Origin: Beijerinckiaceae bacterium RH AL1
GTDB lineage: Bacteria; Pseudomonadota; Alphaproteobacteria; Rhizobiales; Beijerinckiaceae
Length of the DNA: 64,000 nucleotides
Assembly (NCBI GenBank): GCA_901457705.2
Contig: LR590083.2
Span: 978,501-1,042,500, forward strand
Direction: 5' to 3'
The position numbers and the translations under genes are program-made. The notes below the pieces were generated by a model. The model had not been told where the DNA came from. It saw nothing but the letters and a program-made list of their open reading frames with translations, and made no database searches. Of this stretch, positions 57,709 through 64,000 are shown in pieces. The number at the start of each line of letters is the position of its first letter. The first letter of the stretch is position 1.

Positions 57709-59271
57709 CTAATGCACGGCCTTCCGCCGCCGCCGCTCCACCGACGAGGGGATGCGCATGCTCTCGCGGTACTTGGCGACCGTGCGACGCGCAATGTCGA
57801 TATTGGCGTCGCGAAGCTTCTCGACGATGGCGTCGTCGGAGAGGACATCGCCGACCGTCTCGCGCTCGATCATCTGCTTGATGCGGAAGCGCACCGACTC
57901 CGCCGAATGGGCCTCGCCGCCGTGGTTGGCGGCGGCGATCGAGGCGGTGAAGAAATACTTCAGCTCGAACAGGCCGCGCGGGCTCGCGAGGTACTTGTTC
58001 GAGGTGACCCGCGAGACCGTGGATTCGTGCATGCCCGTCGCTTCGGCGATGGCTTTGAGGTTCAACGGCCGCAGATGCTCGACGCCGTGGGCGAAGAAGG
58101 CATCCTGCTGGCGCACGATCTCGGTCGAGACCTTAAGGATCGTGCGCGCCCGCTGCTCCAGGCTCTTGGTCAGCCAGTTCGCGGTCTGCAGGCAGCCTGA
58201 GACGAAGCTGCGGTCGGCTTCGCTCCCCTTGCCGCGCGCGATCTTCGCCGCGTAGGTCTGGTTGACGAGCAGGCGCGGCAGCACCTCGGTGTTGAGCTCG
58301 ATGATCCACGAGCCGTCGGGCGCCGCGCGGACGACGACGTCCGGCACGACTGGCTGGATTGCCGCCGAGCCGAACGCGCGCCCGGGCTTGGGGTCGAGGC
58401 GGCGGATCTCGGCGATCATGTCGGCGATATCCTCGTCGTCGACGCCGCACGCCCGCTTCAGGCCGTTGATGTCGCGCTTGGCGACGAGCGGGAGATTGGC
58501 GACGAGCGCCTGCATCGCGGGGTCGAAACGATCGCGGTCGCGCAGCTGGATTGCCAGGCATTCGGCGAGGTCGCGGGCGCCGACGCCCGACGGATCGAGC
58601 GTCTGCACCGACTTCAGAACCGTCTCGACACGGGTGACGGGCGTGCCGAGCCGCCCGGCGATGTCGGCCACGGACTCCGTCAGGTAGCCGGAATCGTCGA
58701 TGGCATCGATCAGGGCGTGGCCGACGAGCCGGTCGCCGGGGTCGGCGACGGCGAGCGGGAGCTGCTCCAGCAGGTGATCCTTCAGCGAGAGCTTGGCGGC
58801 GAGATAAGCCTCGAGGTTCGAAGCCTCGCCGTCGCCGCCCGGGCCGCCGTTCGCCGCGCCGGACCACGAGGATGAGGAGAGCCCGGCCTCGCCGATCTGG
58901 TCGCGTCCCTCGGCCGGCGTCGGCGCGCGGTCGTCGTCGAAGCTGTTGGACAGCTCGGTGCCGAGGCTCGCCTCGAGGTCGGTGCGATCGGTCGCGAGCT
59001 GCTCGGAGCTCCAGTCGGCCTCGGCATGGTCGTTGAAGGCCTCGCCGATGGCCCCATCGGCCGGCGGCGCATCGTGGGCGTGATCGCCGGGCTCGTCGGC
59101 GGCGCGGCCCTCCTCGGCGCGTTCGAGCAGCGGGTTCCGCTCCAATTCCTCCTGGACGAAATTGGCAAGCTCGAGATTTGAGAATTGCAGAAGCTTGATG
59201 GCCTGCAAAAGCTGCGGCGTCATCACCAGGGATTGCCCCTGGCGCATCATCAGCTTCGTTGAAAGTGCCAT
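57709..59271 (-). CDS. rpoN: RNA polymerase sigma-54 factor
   Basis: A 520-residue sigma factor. Region I is Gln/Leu-rich (QSLVMTPQLLQAIKLLQFSNLELANFVQ). The acidic region II is about 50–130. Core binding covers about 150–330. The DNA-binding end carries HTH (ATGMHESTVSRVTSNKYL, near 410) and the RpoN box ARRTVAKYRE (about 497–506) recognising the -24 element. It is needed for nitrogen-regulated and other activator-dependent promoters. It follows lptB by 149 bp. In many Rhizobiales hpf and ptsN follow rpoN; here bfd comes next and neither is seen. Confidence 0.95.
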   Translation of the reverse strand: MALSTKLMMRQGQSLVMTPQLLQAIKLLQFSNLELANFVQEELERNPLLERAEEGRAADEPGDHAHDAPPADGAIGEAFNDHAEADWSSEQLATDRTDLEASLGTELSNSFDDDRAPTPAEGRDQIGEAGLSSSSWSGAANGGPGGDGEASNLEAYLAAKLSLKDHLLEQLPLAVADPGDRLVGHALIDAIDDSGYLTESVADIAGRLGTPVTRVETVLKSVQTLDPSGVGARDLAECLAIQLRDRDRFDPAMQALVANLPLVAKRDINGLKRACGVDDEDIADMIAEIRRLDPKPGRAFGSAAIQPVVPDVVVRAAPDGSWIIELNTEVLPRLLVNQTYAAKIARGKGSEADRSFVSGCLQTANWLTKSLEQRARTILKVSTEIVRQQDAFFAHGVEHLRPLNLKAIAEATGMHESTVSRVTSNKYLASPRGLFELKYFFTASIAAANHGGEAHSAESVRFRIKQMIERETVGDVLSDDAIVEKLRDANIDIARRTVAKYRESMRIPSSVERRRRKAVH

Positions 59272-59420
59272 TCGCCCCGACGCTGCACAGCGGGTTAACT
59301 AATCGGCCCGCTTCTTGCTTGTAGCACTAACCTCATCGCTTGTCTCGCGCCAGCGACAAGGATGCATAGTGCGTGTGCACGTGTTCGTGATCGCCGCACC
59401 AGACAGATACCGGCGAGCCG

Positions 59421-60266
59421 CTAGAGCCTGAAGTCCTCGCCGAGGTAGTGCCGGCGCACGTCGGGATTCTGCACGATGGCCTCGGGCGGCCCAGACGTCA
59501 GAACGTGGCCCGAGTGGATGATGTAGGCGCGGTCGATCAGGCCGAGCGTCTCGCGCACGTTGTGATCGGTGATCAGCACACCGATGCCGCGCTTCTTCAG
59601 ATGCTGAGTCAGCAGGCGGATGTCACCGACCGCGATCGGATCGATGCCGGCGAACGGCTCGTCGAGCAGCATGAAGCTCGGGCGGTTGGCCAGCGCGCGG
59701 GCGATCTCGCACCGGCGCCGCTCGCCGCCCGACAGGGCTACCGACGGCGCCTTGCGCAGGCGCGCGAGGTCGAACTCGTCGAGCAGGGCGTCGAGCTCGC
59801 GCTCGCGCACGGCCTTGTCGCGCTCGGAGATCTCGAGCACGGCGCGGATGTTGTCCTCGACGGAAAGGCCGCGGAAGATCGAGGCTTCCTGCGGCAGGTA
59901 GCCGATCCCCAACCGCGCGCGGCGGTACATCGGCAGGCTCGTCACGTCGTTGCCGTCGAGGAGGATCGAGCCCGAGTCGGGGCGCACCAGGCCGGTGATC
60001 ATGTAGAACGTCGTGGTCTTGCCGGCACCGTTAGGGCCGAGAAGGCCAACGGCCTCGCCGCGCCGCACCGTCATCGAGACGTCCTCGACGACACGGCGCG
60101 TCTTGTAGGCCTTGGCGACGTGGTTGATCGTAAGGACGCCGTCGCCAGCCTCGGGCGCCACGCTGAAGCCCTGCGGCTCCTCGAGGCCCCAGGCCGGCGG
60201 CGCGGCAGGCCCGTTTGCCGTCGCCGGCTGAGGGCCGGTGGCCAAGCTTCGTAGGCGCTGCATCAT
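59421..60266 (-). CDS. lptB: LPS export ABC transporter ATP-binding protein
   Basis: The ATPase of the LptB2FG machine. Walker A is LLGPNGAGKTTTF, the Q loop is YLPQEASIF, the signature LSGGERRRCEIARALANR, Walker B FMLLDEPFAGIDP, and H loop ITDHNV. All are intact. The start ATG 60266 gives a ~281-residue protein with a ~40-residue Pro/Ala extension before the ATPase domain; in-frame codons to 60326 make it 301. It pairs with LptF/LptG permeases in the inner membrane. The only LptF/G-like gene in this window is at 28.2 kb. Order lptC–lptA–lptB–rpoN is the classical alphaproteobacterial arrangement. Confidence 0.93.
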   Translation of the reverse strand: MMQRLRSLATGPQPATANGPAAPPAWGLEEPQGFSVAPEAGDGVLTINHVAKAYKTRRVVEDVSMTVRRGEAVGLLGPNGAGKTTTFYMITGLVRPDSGSILLDGNDVTSLPMYRRARLGIGYLPQEASIFRGLSVEDNIRAVLEISERDKAVRERELDALLDEFDLARLRKAPSVALSGGERRRCEIARALANRPSFMLLDEPFAGIDPIAVGDIRLLTQHLKKRGIGVLITDHNVRETLGLIDRAYIIHSGHVLTSGPPEAIVQNPDVRRHYLGEDFRL

Positions 60267-60430
60267 GGGTCCGAACGAAATCAACCGCGCGCTTTCATCG
60301 AGGTCGCCACGCCACGTCCGTGCCATTCAGGCGCGAGCGCGGCACCTTCCTATGCCGTTTCGCGGACTTAGTATAACCGAACTCGTCGGTTCCGTTGCGT
60401 GCTTTCGGCCACAATCGCCGGAAGCTCGCG

Positions 60431-61033
60431 CTACTTGCCGGCGGCTGCGCGGCGCCGGCTCTTGGTGGCAGCGGGCGCGGCCGGCGTGGCGTCGCTCGTC
60501 GCGGCCGGGCTGCTGCCGTTGTCGGGGATGAACATGCTTTTGACCCGACCCGTTACCACTGCCTGGCCGGTCTTCAGGTCATAAGTGAGCTTTTCGCCCT
60601 TCGTGACATTCGGGCCCTGTGTCAGCGTCACATTGCCCGTCATCACGACGCTATTCGTCGCGCGGGTGTAGACGGCATTGTCGCCGGTGCCGATCTGGTC
60701 GCGCTGCGTCATCGTGACCGGGCCTGTCGCGTACATGCGCTGGACCTGGTTCGTGCTGGCGCTCGTCGCAGCGCCGGGTGTCTTCGGCGTAAGGAAGATG
60801 GTGAGCACGCTCGAACGCAAGGTTGAATCGCCCTGGGTTGCGACAACGTTGCCCGTGTAGATGAGCTTCTGTTCCTTGTCGAAATAGTCGAGCTTGACGG
60901 CTTCGATGTTGATCGGCTTGCCGGAGTTGCCGCCTGGCAGCACCGCGCCGCCGTTGCTCTTCTGCGCGAGCGCGGAGGACGCCGCGGCTACGGCGACTAG
61001 AAGCGCGACGGCGGCGGCGAGGCGCCGCGTCAT
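60431..61033 (-). CDS. lptA: LPS-assembly periplasmic bridge protein
   Basis: A 200-residue exported protein. Signal peptide of ~23 residues (ends SSALA). The OstA-like jellyroll starts KPINIEAVKLDYFDKEQKLIYTGNV and repeats strands such as YATGPVTMTQRDQIGTGD and NSVVMTGNVTLTQG. LptA polymerises into the bridge that carries LPS across the periplasm. The C-terminal tail is Ala/Pro-rich with a basic end (KSRRRAAAGK). It overlaps lptC by 4 bp (61030–61033). Confidence 0.9.
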   Translation of the reverse strand: MTRRLAAAVALLVAVAAASSALAQKSNGGAVLPGGNSGKPINIEAVKLDYFDKEQKLIYTGNVVATQGDSTLRSSVLTIFLTPKTPGAATSASTNQVQRMYATGPVTMTQRDQIGTGDNAVYTRATNSVVMTGNVTLTQGPNVTKGEKLTYDLKTGQAVVTGRVKSMFIPDNGSSPAATSDATPAAPAATKSRRRAAAGK

Positions 61034-61767
61034 CGAGAGGCCTGAGCGCTGGCGGCAGGCGCCGGCGCCTCGTCCGGCGCATCGAACGTAGAATCGATAT
61101 GGCCGCGGAAGGCGATGACATGGCCGTTGTTGGAGATCGCCAGGTCGTCGGAGTTGACCACGCCGCCCTTCAAGTCGACGCGCAAGCGCTCGTGGGAGAC
61201 GAGCAGCCCGGCTTGGAAGTTCATCGTCGCGCTTTGCATGTGGAACGTGTAGCCGCTCGTGTTGGCGATCTTCACGTCGCCGCTGAGCACCATCGTGTCG
61301 GCCTTGCTGTCGTAGAGGCCATGCTGCGAAAGAATGTGCGTCGATGTCTTGTCGGCCATCCCGACATTCGCATCGACCCCGATGAGCTCGATGACGCTCG
61401 GCTTGGTGATGTCCTGGATGCCGGACTTGGCGACGATCTGGTAGGGGCCGCCGCCCTGCTGGACGCCCGAGAGCTTCGGATTGTCCATCGTGATCTTGGT
61501 GCCGTGGACGCCGACCCCGCTCACCGTGATCGCCGGCAGATTCCGGAACGGATTGAAGATGGCGATGATAGCGATCGTCGACGGTCCGAGGATCGCGCCG
61601 AGCACGATGGCCCGCTTGAGCAGCCTGACCCGCGCGGTGTGGCGCGCCGCCGCCTTTACGGCGTTCGTGCGCTCCGGCGGCGTATAATCCATGCCGGCGC
61701 GCAAATCCCTGTCGCGGGCATCGACATAGGCCAGCCGATCGTCGACGTCGCTCGTCAGATCCGTCAT
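61030..61767 (-). CDS. lptC: LPS export protein LptC
   Basis: A 245-residue protein with one membrane helix near 50–70 (AIVLGAILGPSTIAIIAIF) and a periplasmic beta-jellyroll. Typical segments are GVGVHGTKITMDNPKLSG and GLYDSKADTMVLSGDV. LptC joins LptB2FG to LptA. The N-terminal 45 residues are charged and cytoplasmic, longer than E. coli LptC, as usual in alphaproteobacteria. First gene of the lptC–lptA–lptB run; the stop overlaps the lptA start. Confidence 0.9.
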   Translation of the reverse strand: MTDLTSDVDDRLAYVDARDRDLRAGMDYTPPERTNAVKAAARHTARVRLLKRAIVLGAILGPSTIAIIAIFNPFRNLPAITVSGVGVHGTKITMDNPKLSGVQQGGGPYQIVAKSGIQDITKPSVIELIGVDANVGMADKTSTHILSQHGLYDSKADTMVLSGDVKIANTSGYTFHMQSATMNFQAGLLVSHERLRVDLKGGVVNSDDLAISNNGHVIAFRGHIDSTFDAPDEAPAPAASAQASR

Positions 61768-61873
61768 CCTGGAAGAGACTCGGTCCCGCGCTGATCCGGC
61801 CTCGCAGCCTCAGCTTCTCACCGGTTTTTACACCGCCAGAACGGCGAACCTAAGGCAGCCGCCTCCGGCGCGC

Positions 61874-62488
61874 TCAGCTGTGCGAGAAGATGTCCGTCTC
61901 CGCCCACCCGTCGAGGTCGAGCCGAGCCCGCGTCGGCAGGAAGGCGAAGGCGGCCTCGGCATAGCCTGTCCGCCCCTCTCGCAGCAGCATCGCGTCGAGC
62001 GCCCCACGCAGCTGGTGCAGGTGCAGGACGTCGGAGGCGGCGTAGGCGAGCTGCGCGTCGCTCAGCGTGTCCGCGCCCCAGTCGGAGGACTGCTGCTGCT
62101 TCGAGATCTCGACGTTGAGAAGCTCCCGCACGAGGTCCTTCAGCCCGTGCCGGTCGGTGTAGGTCCGCGCCAGCTTGGACGCGATCTTGGTGCAGTAGAC
62201 GGGCGCCGTGGTGACCTCGAAGGTCTTCATCAGCACCGCGACGTCGAAGCGGGCGAAATGGAACAGCTTGGTGACGGCGGGGTCGGTGAGCAGGGCTTCC
62301 AGCACGGGCGCGCGGGTCTGGCCGCGGGCGATCTGCACAAGGTCTGCGGTGCCGTCGCCGCGCGACAGCTGGACCACGCAGAGGCGATCGCGCCCCGGCA
62401 CGAGGCCGAGCGTCTCGGTGTCGATCGCGACCACGGCACCGAGGCCGTGGTCCGGCGGCAGGTCGCCGCGGTGGAGTCGGATGGTCAT
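61874..62488 (-). CDS. rnd: ribonuclease D (short, DEDDy exonuclease)
   Basis: A 204-residue 3'-5' exonuclease. Catalytic acidic residues lie in AIDTETLGL (D and E, about 22–24), HFARFDVAVL (about 80) and YAASDVLHL (Y and D, about 152–156), the DEDDy set. The HRDC domains of E. coli RNase D are missing, as in many alphaproteobacteria. ATG 62488 starts just before the exonuclease domain; an extension to 62527 is unsupported. It may trim tRNA 3' ends. It lies 106 bp upstream of lptC, in the same direction. Confidence 0.88.
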   Translation of the reverse strand: MTIRLHRGDLPPDHGLGAVVAIDTETLGLVPGRDRLCVVQLSRGDGTADLVQIARGQTRAPVLEALLTDPAVTKLFHFARFDVAVLMKTFEVTTAPVYCTKIASKLARTYTDRHGLKDLVRELLNVEISKQQQSSDWGADTLSDAQLAYAASDVLHLHQLRGALDAMLLREGRTGYAEAAFAFLPTRARLDLDGWAETDIFSHS

Positions 62489-62640
62489 GCGGAAAGCCGG
62501 GGTGAGAGCGAGTGCGGCGGGTAGCACCCGGCGTCCGGGGCGACAAGAGCGGCGCCGCCGCGCGTCTGGCGCCGAAATCGCGCGAGATCGAGGGAACCCG
62601 CAGAAAGCGCCGCCGTTTCTTCCCGATGTTGGAGGCGAGC

Positions 62641-62781
62641 ATGCAGAAGAAGTTCGGGATCGTCGTCGTCGCTGCGATCGTGGGATCCGGAAACAAGCAG
62701 CAGAGCCGCCCCGGCGTGAGCAAGGCGTCGCGGCGTCGCACGATCGCTACGCAGCCTGGCGCGCTTCCCGCCGCAGCGTAG
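62641..62781 (+). CDS. possible 46-residue small protein
   Basis: ATG is preceded by GGAGG at 5 bases. The peptide starts MQKKFGIVVVAAIVGSG, like a short signal/membrane stretch, then becomes basic (KASRRRTIATQ). A good intrinsic terminator follows 27 bp later on the same strand. No family known. The combination of ribosome site and terminator supports a short transcript, either coding or a small RNA. The 360-bp gap has no other gene. Confidence 0.35.
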   Translation: MQKKFGIVVVAAIVGSGNKQQSRPGVSKASRRRTIATQPGALPAAA

Positions 62782-62807
62782 TCTATTCGCTTCAGATGCA
62801 GCCGATC

Positions 62808-62833
62808 AAAGCCCGCGTTCAGCGGGCTTTTTT
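62808..62833 (+). terminator. intrinsic terminator (possibly bidirectional)
   Basis: AAAGCCCGC–GTTCA–GCGGGCTTT followed by TTT. The stem is perfect over 9 bp. The T run is on the plus strand, but the reverse complement also ends in TTT and is 17 bp after the rimI stop, so it may end both transcripts. Confidence 0.8.
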
Positions 62834-62849
62834 GCGTCCGCTCGCCGGC

Positions 62850-63326
62850 TCAGCGCAGGCTCCGCCGCATGATCAGCGCCGTCGCCGCCTCGCCGCCCGC
62901 CGTTCGGTAGTACGACTTCCGCTCGCCGACCTGCTCGAACCCGAAATTGCGGTAGAGGGCGATCGCGGCCTGGTTCGTCGCCTCGACCTCGAGAAACCAG
63001 CTCTTCGCGCCGGCGACCTGGAGGCGCGCCATGCTGGCGTGCATGAGCCGCCGCGCGATTCCCTGGCTGCGGCGGCGCGGCTTCACGGCGATCGTCAGGA
63101 TTTCCGCCTCGTCGGCGGCAAGGCGCGACAGGATGAACCCGACCAGCTCGTTGCCCCTCGCGTAGGCCCCTTCCGCGAAGGTCGTGCGCGCGGCGAGAAG
63201 GTCCTCGAAATCGGACTGCGGCCAGGGGTAACGGAAGCTCGCGGCGTGTAGCGCGGCGCACTCGTCGCTCTGCTCGGCGGAGAGCGCATCGAGGCGCGGC
63301 ATGTCCTTTTGGAAGAGCCCGAACAC
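62850..63326 (-). CDS. rimI: ribosomal-protein-S18-alanine N-acetyltransferase
   Basis: A 158-residue GNAT. The acetyl-CoA site is in KPRRRSQGIARRLM (about 84), preceded by AEILTIAVK and followed by VEATNQAAIALYRNFGFEQVGERKSYY (split over a beta-bulge), typical of RimI. It acetylates the N-terminus of S18, with a suspected wider role. It is 5 bp after tsaB, and the pair tsaB–rimI is a common bacterial unit. It ends at a terminator. Confidence 0.9.
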   Translation of the reverse strand: MFGLFQKDMPRLDALSAEQSDECAALHAASFRYPWPQSDFEDLLAARTTFAEGAYARGNELVGFILSRLAADEAEILTIAVKPRRRSQGIARRLMHASMARLQVAGAKSWFLEVEATNQAAIALYRNFGFEQVGERKSYYRTAGGEAATALIMRRSLR

Positions 63327-63331
63327 GTTGC

Positions 63332-64000
63332 TCAGCCCACCACGGTCTCAGGGGCGCGCGCGGCCATCGGCTTGGCGTCCGGCGCCTTGAGGTAGAGCGG
63401 GCGCGGCGGCGCGCTGGCCGGATCGGCGAGGAGGCCGAGCCGCGCGACGAAGGCGATCTCGGGCGCGATGCGGTCGCCGACGATCTCCGCCTCTATGCCG
63501 CGCGACCAGGCCTCGATCGCAAGCAGCGGCGCGCCCGAGCCGGCGAGCCGGAGCGGGCCCGGGCCCAGCTCGCGCACCGCCTCGTCCTTCGAAGCGAAGC
63601 GCGGCATCAGGAGGATGCGGCCGTCGCCGTGAAAGGCGGCGAGAAACACGTGGCCGTGCCGGGCATCCACCGCCACGGCGACCGTGCCCGGCTTCTCCTC
63701 CAGGATGAGCGGCGCGGCGAGCGCGGCCAGCGTCGACACGCCGACGGCAGGAACGCCCCAGGCGAGCGCCAGCGCCCGCGCCGCGGCGATCCCGACCCGG
63801 AGCCCCGTGAACGAGCCGGGTCCGACGGTGACGGCGACGCGATCGATCGACTCGAAGCCGCCCTCGACGCGGCTCAACACGCGATCGATGAGCGGGATCA
63901 GCGCTTCGGCGTGCCCGCGCTCCATGCCGAGCGACTCCTGCGCCTCGGGCTCGATCGCGCCCTCCGTGAGCACGCACGCGGAGACGGCAGGCAAGGCGGT
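63332..64000 (-). CDS. tsaB: tRNA threonylcarbamoyladenosine protein TsaB (5' end outside window)
   Basis: The visible 222 residues begin in LPAVSACVLTEG; the usual MxxLAIDTA start lies beyond 64000. VAVTVGPGSFTGLRVGIAAARALALAWG (spanning about 55–80, with a GPGSFTGLR signature) and GTVAVAVDARHGHVFLAAF mark TsaB. It scaffolds TsaD in making t6A37 on ANN-decoding tRNAs. It is followed at 5 bp by rimI. The start cannot be checked. Confidence 0.9.
   Translation of the reverse strand, partial: TALPAVSACVLTEGAIEPEAQESLGMERGHAEALIPLIDRVLSRVEGGFESIDRVAVTVGPGSFTGLRVGIAAARALALAWGVPAVGVSTLAALAAPLILEEKPGTVAVAVDARHGHVFLAAFHGDGRILLMPRFASKDEAVRELGPGPLRLAGSGAPLLAIEAWSRGIEAEIVGDRIAPEIAFVARLGLLADPASAPPRPLYLKAPDAKPMAARAPETVVG

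Noticed and set aside
1-64000. Insertion sequences or transposase genes that could explain the duplications
   Set aside because: No transposase motif or terminal inverted repeats with target duplications were recognised near the vgrG copies. Homologous recombination explains them adequately.

Overview
The window is high-GC DNA with the gene order and physiology of an alphaproteobacterium of the order Hyphomicrobiales (Rhizobiales). Evidence is the rnd–lptC–lptA–lptB–rpoN run, an ornithine decarboxylase with a structured leader next to homospermidine synthase, a divergent olsA/olsB pair, Irr-type iron boxes at bfr and bfd, and an Agrobacterium-like vgrG–DUF2169–effector–immunity cluster. The species cannot be named from the sequence. 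No tRNA, rRNA, transposase or CRISPR array was seen.

1–15.4 kb is a type VI secretion (T6SS) tip and effector region, almost all on the minus strand. The best preserved module reads vgrG (9.9–7.4 kb), DUF2169 adaptor, PAAR-like (DUF4150) toxin, then a candidate immunity gene, with overlapping or coupled starts. Downstream lies a degenerate second copy (5'-truncated vgrG, frameshifted DUF2169) that has lost its effector but keeps a Tdi1-like immunity gene. Upstream lies another vgrG with a frameshift and a different C-terminal tail, next to DUF805 membrane proteins and a duplicated tail remnant. Parts of this region are more AT-rich than the chromosome around it. A 32-bp periodic palindrome array separates it from phoR.

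15.4–25.9 kb carries a PhoR-like kinase without membrane segments, olsA and olsB (ornithine lipids), a DsbA-like protein, a TetR regulator with a recognisable operator, a HAD phosphatase, then the polyamine genes (ornithine decarboxylase with a speF-like leader, GNAT, homospermidine synthase), with two copies of a bipartite palindromic repeat.

25.9–36.7 kb is a surface-glycan cluster: two paralogous GT2 enzymes at its ends, a GT4, two GT8-like enzymes, a WxcM-like acetyltransferase/ketoisomerase fusion and a DegT transaminase (both frameshifted, fitting a 3-amino-3,6-dideoxyhexose pathway), a methyltransferase, an SGNH protein and an LptF/LptG-type permease.

36.7–53 kb holds a NiCoT cobalt/nickel permease behind a cobalamin riboswitch, a lytic transglycosylase, two small exported proteins, the pbpC–alpha-2-macroglobulin pair, a phospholipase-D-fold protein with a histone-like tail, and pabB–pabA–pabC for p-aminobenzoate. 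53–64 kb holds stress and envelope genes (CsbD-like, YihY, P450), bfr/bfd with Irr-type boxes, rpoN, the Lpt genes, rnd, rimI and the 5'-truncated tsaB.

At least seven genes are broken by frame changes, and nearly all look like single-base losses in short homopolymers. They are either decay of accessory genes or systematic sequencing undercalls; the sequence alone cannot decide.
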